Assembly (NCBI RefSeq): GCF_024713975.1
Contig: NC_091098.1
Location: forward strand, 23,155,316 to 23,219,315
Length of the DNA stretch: 64,000 nt
Direction: 5' to 3'
Source of the DNA: Paralichthys olivaceus
Taxonomy: Eukaryota > Chordata > Actinopteri > Pleuronectiformes > Paralichthyidae
In this document: piece by piece, positions 22,701 to 38,029 of the stretch
How the letters are laid out: each line of letters begins with the position of its first letter
How positions within the stretch are numbered: the stretch's first letter is position 1
The notes under the pieces: model-generated
Seen by the model: the letters and a program-made list of their open reading frames with translations, nothing else
Databases searched by the model: none
What the model was told of the DNA's origin: nothing
Position numbers and translations under genes: made by a program

Positions 22701-24583
22701 TGGGTCAGGGAAGAATTAAGAATGAAACGAGAGAGTGTTTTTCAACATTTACGTTTCTTTTTATCAAAGAATAATTCAAGAAATCATTCAAACAAGCTGT
22801 AACAACAACAGCTTCATGGATGTTCTACCGTCTTCTTCCTCTCTCCTTGTTTGTCTCTGGTGTTAATGTAATCAGATTAAAACCATATTAAGATACAACA
22901 TAATGAATATGAGACACATTTTTAATGCCAGGTGTAAATAGACTTTGAACATGTTTCCTTTTCACCATCAGTTAAAACACATTAATTCCTCTGTATGTAA
23001 AAAATTGAACTTGACCAACCTTTGGGAACGATGGGACGCTGAAGGCCTCCACGTTTCTACGGGGCAACTTTGTGCTATGAGGGTGTGGCGGAGGAGGGGC
23101 AGGATGTGAAGGTGGGGCATGTCGTGGAGGTGGCACCGGCGGCTCGCCCATATCTGTCCCACTGTCCCTCTTTTGGGGCGCCTTGTCTGCCTTCCTCAGC
23201 TTCCTGACGCAGGCGTACTCGGCCGTCTCTGGAGGGTGAGGCGGGGACATGACCTGGGCCTCGGGTTCAGGCAGCCCTCCCTCCACGTCCCCGTCCGGGT
23301 CTGGGGGTGCAGGGGTGTTGGCCGGAACGGCCGGAGGGGCCGGAGTGTCCGTCTGTCCGGCCCTGCCTACCATGGCGTAGAGGGCATCGTCAGTACGTGT
23401 GGTCGAGGAGCGACGGCCCACCTCTGAGTAAGTGTGCTCTCCGTCCTCTCCAGTCCCAGAAGGGATCTGGGGAAGCTGCCTGCCTTGAGAACGAAGGTCA
23501 GAGTTAGACCAGCGGCCGGGCAGCAGCAGCAGGAAGTCCATGCTGGCTGGACGTTTCTTTTTAGACGCCTCTGCAAGCCACACACAGGCTGCCGTTAAAG
23601 TCCAAACCATGACCTCCGTAAAGCAGAATTCACGTTCACTCCTCTCGGACTGGACAGTCTGGAAATCTCTCACTGGTCAGAGAAAACCTGGAGCCGACAG
23701 TAACAGGGAACTGACGCAGACAGCTGAGGATACGCTTCATCCAACTTGGCCTGGTTCCTCTGCAGTGGAAGCAGGACAAGTCTGAAGCAGGACATATGCT
23801 TCTATTCCTTCAAACCCTCTCAGGCTTCTGTCACTGTGCCCACAAACGCAGTTCCCTGTTGACTGTCATTGACGGAGCTCCAGGATTTGTCTTGGCTCTG
23901 TGATTTCTCTCTTTGAGCGATATGTGTTCAGAATTCATGACCGAACAGTCCAATGGAAGAAGGCCGAGGTAAAAATGTAACGTGAATTTTGTTTTAGGGT
24001 CAATTTCTCCTCTAAAATGACCTTGAACTTTACTCCCAAGGATTCTGTTTGAATTTAGGATCGGATGGTACCATGTTATTGAGGAGGAAATGTGCGCAGT
24101 GGCACTTATCAGGGGTTGGTAATGTTGTTTTGCTAAATCAGAACAAGCCACGGTTAAATGTAGCAGTGGTTAATGGTTCCATTTATTGCTTTTAATTATA
24201 ACGCTATTTGGAGCTGCAGAGAAAACAGAAAACAAATTGATTTTTCATGTTTTGCCATTTCACACAATTTGGTGGAAAGCTTGTATCTCCAGTGTTTCCT
24301 ATTTAACATGCTTCCAAATAAGCATTAAGATAAAATGTGCTTCATGTGATGGAGGAAAACGAATTCCCCAAACGTCTCATTCAGTGATGCCAAGATGTTT
24401 TTTTCTGAAGAGGATGTTTAGCTGCAGTGAACGTGATGTGAGGAGGTTCGAGTGCACGGAGAACACGGGTCAGGATTTGTATGTGAAAGATTCACTCACT
24501 TTTACCATTGCAGTTCATCTTGTTCATCTCTGTGTCAGATTTACTGATGGACCGCAGCTTCGACTGTCTGAGTATACCCTGGT

Positions 24584-24628
<45 letters not shown>

Positions 24629-25245
24629 AAGCCATTTAAACCCTAATTAAGACAGAGGAGGTGACTGATATTGTTCCCTGGTGAATTGAGTGCGTTGTCT
24701 GATACCCACCATGTCCATGAGACGGTGTTTTCCACCTTCGCCGGGGACATTGTGTGTCTTCCCCTTCCTGTGGTAAACACAAGCGCTCTGTCACACAGAT
24801 GGACACTTACGACACTGATGCACTTGTGTGTTTGTTTGTGCAGAGATTGTGTCTGACTCACTGTCCGTGTGTGGCTGAGTCATTTTATGAGTGTACGCAT
24901 GTGAGACAGACATTAAGAGTACATCTGCATATGTGCGCGCCAGTGGGGGAGAGTAACCGAGTACATTTACTAAAGTACCATTTTGAAATAAGGGCCCCTT
25001 GTCAATTTTACTTATAATGGTCAATTATAACATAGAACACATTTTACTGCAGAACGAGTACTTTTACTTAAGATACTTCAAGAACATTTTTCTGTGAATA
25101 CTTTTGTTCTTTTACTTTAGTAATATTTAAAACACAGGACCTTTACTTGTAGAGTATATATTGGTACTAATACTTAAAAGTTGTACGTACTTTAACCAGT
25201 GGTGTTGTGCTCTTAGTGCTCTCTATGAGTCCTGCAAATGAGCAT

Positions 25246-25322
<77 letters not shown>

Positions 25323-25492
25323 GCGTGTGTGTGTGTCATGCCCAGTGACTGCTCTCACCTCTGGCAGCCCACGCAGAGCACCACGATGAGGATGGTAACA
25401 ACAAAGGCTGAGGCAGCAGCGATAGCACCCAGCAGCAGGACCTTGCCGTAGGGAGGAGCCGTGAAGTTCAGCCCGTCCTGCATGGAGGCCAT
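19784..25492 (-). CDS. lime1: lime1, Lck-interacting transmembrane adaptor (PAG/LIME family), 6 coding exons
   Basis: Coding exons, 5' to 3' on the minus strand: 25492-25359, 24767-24710, 24578-24506, 23570-23020, 21182-21045, 20311-19784; phases close to give 493 aa. Exon 1 encodes a short extracellular end with one N-glycosylation sequon (NFT), a transmembrane helix and the juxtamembrane CVGC palmitoylation-type motif that targets this family to lipid rafts. Exon 3 has SISKSDT, exon 4 RPASMDFL and TAEYACV, exon 6 EMYSKVCK and ENLYESIGDL; the last four resemble human LIME1. Tyrosine motifs for SH2 proteins include YSEV 136, YAMV 153, YACV 207, YSKV 323 (the position of the Csk site in PAG), YESI 384 and 461, and YENM 396 (YxxM). 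Proline-rich stretches lie near 232-252 and 433-438. The protein ends VTGL, a class I PDZ ligand. Longer than human LIME1 (about 295), nearer PAG1 (about 432). LIME1 rather than PAG1 rests on RPASMD, MYSKVCK and synteny. Confidence 0.88.
20576..20885 (+). mobile_element. Inverted-repeat element family A, copy 2
   Basis: The left end contains GAATAAAGATGGACGACGTG and the right end CCATCTTTATTTACAGTATT, which are inverted versions of each other. The core has TTAACATGGAGGAGGTG and GCAGCCAGCCACTTGGGGG. It sits in the lime1 intron between the last two coding exons; on the lime1 strand its right end presents an AATAAA. Confidence 0.75.
24585..24626. repeat. lime1: (AC)n microsatellite abutting lime1 exon 3
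   Basis: On the lime1 (minus) strand this is a GT tract that ends 4 bp before the CAG acceptor of exon 3 (exon edge 24578). Confidence 0.95.
24940..25205. repeat. lime1: ACTTTTACTT-type interspersed element, copy in lime1 intron
   Basis: CGAGTACATTTACTAAAGTA, GAGTACTTTTACTTAAG and TTCTTTTACTTTAGTAATA match the same family as 7365-8110. It lies between lime1 coding exons 1 and 2, next to the long GT microsatellite. Confidence 0.5.
25249..25336. repeat. lime1: (GT)n microsatellite just downstream of the lime1 exon 1 donor
   Basis: On the lime1 strand it is a CA tract of about 88 bp starting some 22 bp after the exon 1 donor, with two CG interruptions near the donor end. Confidence 0.95.
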
Positions 25493-25585
25493 GTGGGAGC
25501 GCTGACGCTCACTTGCTCTCACACACACTCACACTCACACCCTTACACTCATGCACGCAGGGAAGTGCCACGGTCTCACTGGGAT
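25359..25585 (-). other. lime1: lime1 first coding exon with its 5' untranslated part
   Basis: Reading the minus strand, TTCTTGCTGCAG gives an acceptor at 25586, so about 93 nt of 5'UTR precede the ATG at 25490-25492. A second in-frame ATG follows at 25481-25483; I chose the first because nothing distinguishes them. The donor GTGAGAGC lies at 25358-25351, followed within about 22 nt by a long CA tract on the transcript strand. An upstream non-coding exon is therefore required. Confidence 0.7.
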
Positions 25586-26026
25586 CTGCAGCAAGAAGGC
25601 ACAGAGTGGTGCTTAATTACAAAATGATCTGACCTTTACAAAACATTAAGTGGGTTAACACAGCTGTGGAACCAGAAGTAAAACATTCAAGGTGCAAGCG
25701 GCAGAAGGAAAGCAGCAGTTTGAAAAGGAGAAGAGAGAATTCCCATCCAGCTCTGAGGCAGTGGAGTGAACAGACATTGCGCCTCAGGCATGTGCCTCTG
25801 CTTTACCTTGTTTGAGGGATTACTGAGCTTTGTGTGGCACACTTACAGAGCACACAACAGCATACCTGCTCACCAACAAAGATTGTCTAGTTCTGCACAG
25901 CAAAAACATGGGCTGAAAGAAATCCTCATTGAACAAATCCTAAGTGAAATAACCCAGAAAAATATAGATATCTGAACGTTTTTCCCTGAGAAGCTGCTGA
26001 TCTGTTTGTCAAAGCTGCGATATATG

Positions 26027-26031
<5 letters not shown>

Positions 26032-26074
<43 letters not shown>
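26032..26074. repeat. (TA)n microsatellite
   Basis: About 43 bp of TA. Similar AT tracts lie at 16429-16454 and 36050-36090 (nkain4 intron 4). Confidence 0.9.
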
Positions 26075-26081
<7 letters not shown>

Positions 26082-27221
26082 TTATGATAAATGGGTACAT
26101 ACAATGTTTTTTAAACACATATTGAGGAGGTACAGTGAGTCACAGCGGAGCGGAACGTGCCAGCAGGCAGAGTAACCTGAAGCTCTGAAGGAGACGAGTT
26201 TGTGAAAGCTGAACACACAGAAGCATCTTTCCTGCTTCCTCTCCACTACTTGCTGGCTGCCACACATTTCACACTTGGCACTGTAATGATGTATTTCAAA
26301 TAAACAATAAAAAAAAATTAATACAGAGAAATAACAAAAGACAAAAAACCGGCCTGCTCTAATCTCAAATCGTGCCATCTGTCCACTGCCACAATGTGCT
26401 TCCATGTGTTTATGTGTCGCTCGTCCATCTGAACAACAACACTGAGTGTCAGACTGCAGGAAACAGAGCGTCTGGTTTGGGGACGATTTCGTGTCTGTGT
26501 GTGTTTGTCCAAAAGTCTCTCGTGTAGTGAATCTATTACATTTACAGATTCTTCTTCCAGACAAAACACTTAATTCTGGATGTTTTCTGTAGTTTTTTTT
26601 GTATCGGCTTCATATTCACTCGTGATCAAATCTGACACTTTAAACGACGCGTGCATTCCAGATGTTCTCCATTCAGATGGAATTTAATCTTCACGTCTGA
26701 ATTCCTTCAACAATTTGTCCATAGTCTGGCGAGCGTCTGAAGCCAACATGTCTGAAGCAGCCTAAATTTAGATTTATCATTGTGATGTTAGTGAGGCTTA
26801 ATAAAGACACAAGCTCTTCGTCACTCATCCCTCTTCATCTTCACTGACTTCTGACGCTTTCATGTAAAATCCCAGACTACAAAATAAAATTACACTCAAC
26901 ATCTGGACAGAAGCACGTTGTTCTACATCCTGACATCAATCATTGCTTGATTTTGAGTTCATGTGGTGTCAGAAATAATCAGAAGAAAATCTTTAATTGT
27001 TGCACATTTTGTCGTTTGCATACTGCATGTCCTAATACAGAGGTGTTTGTGATTCTAAATTATTTATATGCCTCTCAGCCCTGATCCGTTGACTTTGCAC
27101 ACTTCAGAGCACAAGAAAACATTCTGAAGTTGGAACAATTACTTCACAACTCGGAGTAATTTGACAATTTCTGAGGAGCACATGAATTCACAGTTTTTTG
27201 TTTCAGCCAAGGCCACCACAT

Positions 27222-27350
27222 TGATCATATCCATCCATCCACTGTCTGTTCCATTAAGTCTGACAGGGTCCATTGGGGGCTGGAGCCAGTCTGAGCTGGC
27301 ATTGTGGTGGGGAACACCCTGGACCTGGTCACCAGTGTGTGTCGCAGCCA
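27222..27350 (+). repeat. Interspersed repeat with CCATCCATCCACTG head, copy 2
   Basis: ATATCCATCCATCCACTGTC, GGGGCTGGAGCCAGTCTGAG and ACACCCTGGACCTGGTCACC match the first part of the element at 12370-12620. Confidence 0.5.
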
Positions 27351-30345
27351 TATTGATCAAAGCATAAAATAATCTCTGGAGTCTGAAAATGAGTCAATAT
27401 CCAGTTGTAAAAACACCACAACCACAAGTGCTTGAGCATAAATTGACTAAAATCTCTTTAAATCTCACCGAGCTCCGTCTACACAGTCATAACTTACAGA
27501 TTTGCTGATATAGCATAAGTTTATTTGTTTTAAATGTTTTAAAATATACTTTTTTAACTGTTGTCTTCATGAAACTTTGCAGGAAATGGAAAATTGTGCA
27601 TGGACGTCAGGGAATCGTGACCAGAAACATCTGCTTTGTTTCTAATTCTAATGAACCACTTAGGTCACGATTTCACCCCCGTCTGTTTGTTTGAAGCAGC
27701 AGAATTACAAAACAAAGAACTGAACCAAACTTGGAAGGAATCGAGCTTCAGAAGAAGTCGTTGAATGTGGTCACAGATCCAAGAAGGGAAACAAATCCTT
27801 TTTTCTTTTCTTTACATTGTGAGAGCATGTTTCATCATTTCTGTAAATTTCTCATCAGGCAAGGCAAGTTTATTTATACAGCACATAAAATGAAAATGAA
27901 AAGCATATTTCAGATTGTTTGGCTTCGGTGGAGATATAAACTCAACTCAAAAGTGTTATTCTAGTTCAAAAATAACCAGATTCATCAATAAGTCATATTC
28001 TAATAGGGGATATCCGATATAATTACTGGTTTAAGAGAGTGATTAATAAAGAGATTACAGCAGTGAGCATGTTTGTACATCAACTCTGTCAACACCAGTT
28101 AGTGTGTTCTGAGAGCAGACAGACAACGTGTCCAACGTGATTTACAGCGACATGCTTTCAATGCCTCTCATCCATTCACCGGGGCTTCACCTCAGCCGGC
28201 AGCTACACCAGCAGGATATAAAGTACCTCATGCACCTATATGATGCAACCATCATTTCATTCACAGTTGCAACTGTGTAATTATATCTGTGCTGATTTGA
28301 CGACAGAGCCGCGGAGTGTGGAGACGGAGAGGGTAATGAGAGAGAAGAGAGGGGAAAGGTGTAGGTGTGGAGGAAAAGAAAGGAGGGAGGAGGGGAGGAA
28401 GAAGATGTGCGTGGGAGTCCAGTGGCAGGTGTTTGAAGACGCTGAAAGCAGATGATGAGAAGAGGCTTCCTTCCCTGTGAGTCCTTACCTCCCCACCCAT
28501 TCTTCTCTGCCTCGATCCCCCTGCCTCCGCCTGCGGTGTTCAGCCAGAGTGACGCCTCAGCACTGCAGTGTAATCTCTGGCCCTAGAGCTGCCTCATCTG
28601 AGCCAACCAATTGGACGTGGTGCTCAGAGCAAGAGCAAGAAACGGCCCTCCGCCGGCTGCTCTCCACAGAAGGCCCCCCACCACCAGCAGCAGCAGCACC
28701 AGCAGCAGCACCAACCTGCCTGTGGTGCTCGCTGTGCTCGTCACCATCTACCAGCACTTCCTCCAAAACCAGTTTTACCAGGTGTTGCCCCGAGAGTGTG
28801 TCACAGAGCAGGAGGCCGCTCACACACGAGCGCTGAGGAAAACGAAAGCATCATCGATCCAGATACTATAGTAAGTACACCATTGAGCCTTGATACTTTA
28901 GGTTTTGTATATTTTTCTCATCTAGATTCACTCGGTAGACTAGAGCTGCAATTACTGATTCTTTTCAGAATCAATTCGTTTTTTAAAAGGTATTATTTTG
29001 GTATTTTTGTCTTTATTAATGAGGCATCTTAAATGTGGAAGGGAGAGACAGTAGGGAAGACTAGGAGCCACAAACTGGAGTTGACCCTGTGGCTGCTGCG
29101 GTGGACTTCAGTAATATATGTGCTGATTATTTACTTGATCAATCAATGAATCATTTGTTTTGAAGAACCAGAGACCAGTTACAAATGTCCGTCAGTTTCC
29201 TAAAGCACAAAACAATATCATCAAATGACTTGTATCTTCCACCAATGAACCAAAATATAATAAATGTTGAATTTATGGCGACATAAATTGATTAATTGAT
29301 TAACTGATTAGTTTATGGATTGTCATTTTATGCTTCCAGCCTCTTGAATTTTAAATTTTAAACTATATCTTGAACTCAATCATCACACAAAAAATTTGAA
29401 GAAATCATCATGAAGTTTTGTTTTATTTACCATAATTGATTCAACCATCAATCGGGAAAACAACTGGATGAATGACAAATCAGCTGATCACCTGTTGACT
29501 TGGATCAACAATTAAATATTTTTCAAAGGAAAACCGGAACATGCTGGATGACACATTTTAACGACAAAAACATAAACAAAACAAATGCTTCTACTGAAAC
29601 TCTTTCAAACAATAAAATACACATGCATGATTTCTGATAGACCATAAAGTCCCACGAGGAATTATGGTTCAATGCTGATAAACTAGGATATTAAGGCCCC
29701 TTGAAAAATCAAAAATAATTTTCTTGGAACATCTGCATTTACACGTGTGTTCATTATTAATAAAACTGGAGCTGCTCTGAAACAAGCCCAGCCAGCCAGC
29801 AGTGGCCTCTCTGCCAATCTGCTCAGGTTTGGATAAACCACCTGGGAGTTCATGTGGAGCAAAAACCTCACCCTCTGTGTGACACAAATAACAGCCGTGT
29901 GTGTGTGTGTGTGTGTATGAGAGAGAGAGAGAGAGGGAGATGGGTGGTGGTGGTAGGGGGGGCTGCTATTGTGTGAGAATGTGAATTAGGTCAAATGTTT
30001 GCTTGCAACGACGATTAACCATGCCCCTGTGAGGAAGAAAGCTGGAGCCAGTGCGTGGAAGAGCCTCTTGTCTTTCTGTGCTGCCTCACACAAAAACACC
30101 GACTGACATTATTTATCCACAGGGAAAATTAAACCATCGTTACAATTGTCTGTTTGTCACATGATTCCCTTTCCAGCAGCAGCTAAAGTGATGGAGCTTG
30201 GATAAAATAAGAATCAGTATCATGCTTTTTTGTTTTCTTGGGGGGGGAAGGTGCGTATGTTAAATAAAGAAATCATTATTCGTGGAGAGCTCTGGGGAGG
30301 TTGTGGATATGTGGCTGATGATGGCACCCACTCAGCAGGCATCAA

Positions 30346-30346
<1 letters not shown>

Positions 30347-30429
<83 letters not shown>
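30347..30429. repeat. (CA)n microsatellite
   Basis: 83 bp of pure CA in the lime1-nkain4 spacer (inside the inferred lime1 intron 1). Confidence 0.95.
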
Positions 30430-30432
<3 letters not shown>

Positions 30433-31342
30433 CGCGCCTCTGGGCTCTGACACCTCGAGCTGCAGTGATGCTGCTGACAACAGGTTACAAACCACGTCTC
30501 AGATGAGGTGCAGGGTGTGAGTTGTGGATCTTTTTGGGGGTCGCGGTAGGGGGTGTTGCCTTTGCCCGCGCAGGTAGAGGCTACAGGCGGCCACAGAGAA
30601 TGAAAAACACTCGCTGATGCGGTGCGTTTTAATCACGGGGTTGTTTCGTTGCAGCCTGTGGCTACTCTCCTCATTCTCCTGTTAAAATCATCAAAGCGTT
30701 TCCGATTTCATTTCCAGATCAAAGGAGGATGGTAAAGGATGTTGTGTCCCTGAGGTCAGCTGGCAACTTACACGACAAAGCCAGTATCCCCCCCATCACC
30801 ACCACCCTCCCCTATTTATGAGTGAGGAAAATGGGGGAGGCAGGAGGGGGAGGAGAGATTGGGGAGGAGGGGGGGTGGGAGGCTGCAAATGTTAACGGAA
30901 GGTCTAACGTTAATTATCTTTATGCGAAGGTATTACGCAGGAGAAACGCCTGAGTGGAGGCTCCGTGCGACTTCCCCTCATCAAATCACAGCCATGTTCT
31001 CTGATGAACCAGTTTCATATAAATCACATATGTGATAAAATTTTAAAAAACAGGGGCTGATGCAGTGGAGCTGAGGTGGGCGCACACGTGTCTGTGAGGA
31101 AGATGCATGGAAATGAAATGAGGAGAGGGGAGAGAAGGGACGAGGCAGGGGCGCGCACAAAGGAAACATGCAAAGCGCATGGGGCAGCATCCTGCACGAA
31201 TAAAGGATGTTAAGTGCGTGTGCAGCTCATCTGAATCTATAGGCACATATGAATGACCCCCACCCCCCTCTCCTCTCCTCTCCTCTCCATCCCTCCCTCC
31301 AGCCGGTCGGGCACAAATGCACCGCAGCCTCCGTGTACTCAC

Positions 31343-31720
31343 TCAGCTCAGAGATTTGTGGAGGCGCAGCATCGTCAGCCCGGCTCGCTTCCTTCACTGC
31401 CACTCGGACCAGGCTCCGCTCCCCGGCTGCATCATCAATCACGGGCGATAACGTGTCTTTCTTCTCGGGCTTCACCGAGCATGAATGCAGCATATTGCAT
31501 GTGGCATCCTCCTGACCCCCGCGTTTTAAAACCTGTCCTCGCTCTTCCGCCGCCTCCAGGGGAGACTCCGTGCGTCTGCAGCCGCCGCCGAGGCTCCGGT
31601 GTCAGCTCCAACTCCTCCACAGTCCCTCAAGCCCCCTCCATCTCCACTCGCGTCCCCTCGGCTCAGCTACTGTGCTTCCATGTGACACGGGCAGAGCTGG
31701 AGACCCCCCAATTATAAATC
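31343..31720 (-). promoter_or_regulatory. lime1: Probable lime1 promoter and non-coding first exon
   Basis: A GC- and CpG-rich block lies between the lime1 coding region and nkain4. On the minus strand it contains a perfect donor, CTGA|GTGAGTAC, with the exon edge at 31343. The higher-coordinate side carries an AT-rich TTTATAATT stretch near 31712-31720 that could act as a TATA-like element. The acceptor at 25586 needs such a first exon, which would make intron 1 about 5.8 kb. The assignment is inference; the block could also serve nkain4 as a distal or shared promoter. Confidence 0.45.
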
Positions 31721-32298
31721 CGTCTTTTGATTCTAGCGTCATCCCTCGGAAGGGAAGGGAAGTGCGGCTCCATTGCCCTAATGAGCGGATGGAGCAGGAT
31801 TCACCAGCCCCAGCTACAGGCGCATTATTCAGCCTGTGGTTCATTCCCGAGGCTGATGAGAGTCAAGTCCAGATCACACGGTCAGACATGGAGACAGAAC
31901 ATCCACATGTATGAAATGATTTCTGAAGCACGTGATTAATATTTGGAACCACCTATTATCGACTTGAAGAATTTTTTTCATTTGATTTAATCATATTTAT
32001 TTTTAGTTCATTGTATTTAATTATTTGGGACACAATAATCATTTATTTTAGTCTATATATCTTACTTTATTTTAACAGTTATTTCTATTTTATTTTATTA
32101 TTTCTGATATTCATTTTTATTATTCTACATATTTTATTTTATTTATATTTCGTTTATATTAACAGTTCCATTTTATTCCATTATTTGTGACTTGATGTTA
32201 TTGATGTTAAATGTTATATTATATCATATATTGCAACTACAACACATGTAGTGTATATATACACATTCATGTTTCTCCACTCACATGTACACAGGTTT

Positions 32299-32335
<37 letters not shown>

Positions 32336-33258
32336 TATATAGTAGGTCCATATTTAAGTAGGCCAGTAATATCTTATTCTTTTCTTTCCAAACCTTGTAA
32401 CTCTCACCTCTAAAGCGTGTACCTCCACCACTAGCACCACCTACTGGTGAGTGTGGAGCACTGTAGAGGAACAACTACCTATCAGGGTCCAGACGACGGT
32501 GTTGCTGTATGAGGGTCAATCCGTGCCACGTGAAGAAGGAGAGGAATCACTGGACTGTTGATGGATTGTAATTGAAACAGCGACAGAATCAGATGTTTCA
32601 GCAAATGCCACCACAGAAAAAGTTTACGTAGATGAGTTTTGGACTGTGATAGCAGGTTGCAGTCATATCGCATTTCTTATAAACATATAATATGAACAGC
32701 AACAACAACAAAAGTGTTTTTCTGTTGGTTTTTTTTTTTTTACGTTTGAAGAAATGGTCGTCATTACCTTCAATTGTATCGGATTTGACTGCGACTCTGT
32801 TTCCCCCTCCATCGGCACAGTGAGCAGTGAGTAGATGATGAGTGAATTTTAATTTTTCTGTGAACTATCCCTTTAAGTACTGTAGCAACGTATTTGTACT
32901 TCATTACTCCCCACGCTCATGTGGACAGGGATGGTTAAAAACTTTGGGTGTAGCCTGATCAGCTCCTGGAGTTTCACTGAGCATCACAAACTTTCTGATG
33001 CTGCCTTTGTCCTTCAGGCCACCCCCCCCCTCAGCTGTGTGGCACTAATCACCCCTCATACTTCCTCCCCTCCCCCTCCCCTGTAGTTTCCACGCAGGAG
33101 CAGCCCTGCGTGTTTTTCTCCTGAGATGAAGTGCACCGTGCGTTTCCCCCACAAGCCTGGAAATGGATCTGAAGCTCTGAGAACATCTTGAATCCAGTGA
33201 CTCCAGTGTTGATCTTCACATCATCCTCATCCGCAGCAGCAGCATCATCCCAGAGAAG

Positions 33259-36695
<3,437 letters not shown>

Positions 36696-36904
36696 CCTCA
36701 AAAGAAGGAGGTTGGGAAAAGCTGAGAGAAGGAACCAGTCAGAAGATGAAACAACTTCGAAGACTCATCGTGCATCTGCTTCGGTCTGTTAATAAAACAC
36801 TGTCCAGAGTCAAGAGGAGAATTTCAAGTATATCACTGTAGAAAATACATATATCTATTTATGATGTGTTTTCCTCTAGTGCCAAGTGCTGTAAATCTGA
36901 ACAT

Positions 36905-36946
<42 letters not shown>
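36905..36946. repeat. (GT)n microsatellite in nkain4 3'UTR
   Basis: About 40 bp of GT located 210 bp after the nkain4 stop. Another short GT run is at 32300-32331. Confidence 0.9.
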
Positions 36947-36949
<3 letters not shown>

Positions 36950-37689
36950 GGTGTGAGATATTTAGCACTCAAGTACAGTTATCTTAAAGAAAAATAAGAA
37001 GCTGATTCTTATGTCAAATGTATAAATTATGTCATTTCAGTTAGAAAAAGTAACCACATGTTCTGTAGATTATATAATTCAGTGAAATAAACCACATCTA
37101 CAACAAACCACGAGTGTTTTTTGTGTAACACACGTTATTGGACATATTCCAGGTTCATCTTTATCAATTCAAATCATGTTCTTCTACAAAATCTAACTGT
37201 TTTTTTAGGTCTGTAATTAATGATGATTTTTATTAAGAATGATCATTTCTCGAATAATTGTTTCATTATCTGGTCAATGAAATTGGGAAAAGAAATAGAA
37301 CAGTCTAAGGTGACCAATTTCAACAACCGAATAATTATCCTAAAGATATTCAGACAGAACTTGGTGTTTTGGCCTTTGAAAATGATTTAAATTTACTAAT
37401 TAACCATGAAAGTAGTTATCAATACATTTGCTGGCTCTATCATCAACTTCTGATCAACAAACAGAGCTAAAATAATTTGAATTTAGTGTCACATAAGACA
37501 AAGAAAAGCAGCAGCTCCTCAAATATATCAAGATGAAACTGAGGGAATTGTTGGATTTTAACTTGACACACATTTCATCTGGTGACTGATTCATTGATTT
37601 TTATACCAGTGTCCAGGCAACAAGAAGTTTTAAAAGATCGAATTGCAATTTTGTCATAAAAAATATACACTTCAGTATGTTATTAAAAA

Positions 37690-37990
37690 AAAAACTGTGT
37701 ATTTTTATAAATTTTTAAGTTAAACACCACTGTGTATTTTATGAGAAATGTAAGTTAAACAACACAGTGTATTTTATTATAAATTCAAGTTAAATAACAG
37801 TGTATTTAATATAAATGTAAGTTAAACAGCACAATGTATTTTATTATAAATGTAAGTTAAACAGCACAATGTATTTTAATATAAATGTAAGTTTAACACC
37901 ACAGTGTATTTTAATATAAATGTAAGTTTAACACCACAGTGTATTTTATTATAAATGTAAGTTTAACACCACAGTGTATTTTATTATAGA
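37690..37990 (+). repeat. 35-bp minisatellite between nkain4 and ythdf1
   Basis: About eight units built on CAGTGTATTTTATTATAAAT then GTAAGTTTAACACCA. The last copies are nearly identical and the first ones more diverged. It ends about 40 bp before the CpG-rich ythdf1 promoter. Confidence 0.8.
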
Positions 37991-38029
37991 TTTTACTTTA
38001 CCATGATATTGTATTTCATTTCCCGCGCT

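Larger units (their letters stand above)
25586..33258. other. lime1 intron 1 and lime1-nkain4 spacer
   Basis: No supported coding exon. Contents: AT microsatellite (26032-26074), interspersed repeats near 27220-27360 and 27840-27900, a purine-rich then CAG-rich GC block (28300-28870) with a donor-like end at 28870, a long CA array (30347-30429), a G/A-rich block (30800-30880), the GC-rich probable lime1 first exon (31343-31720), a diverged TTTTA-rich stretch (31960-32260) and a solo inverted-repeat end (32859-32874). The nkain4 promoter must lie in the last few hundred bases, but no clear core motif is visible. Confidence 0.5.

Noticed and set aside
23597-23673. Extension of lime1 exon 4 upstream to an apparent ATG
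   Set aside because: The acceptor GCTTGCAG at 23571 and phase agreement with exon 3 show that this is intron.
24186-24650. 154-codon plus-strand ORF
   Set aside because: Overlaps lime1 exon 3 antisense and ends in a microsatellite; no domain features.
31227-31844. Several ORFs of 60-154 codons in the GC-rich block
   Set aside because: Composition effect of CpG-rich sequence; open on both strands in several frames and better explained as promoter and 5'UTR.
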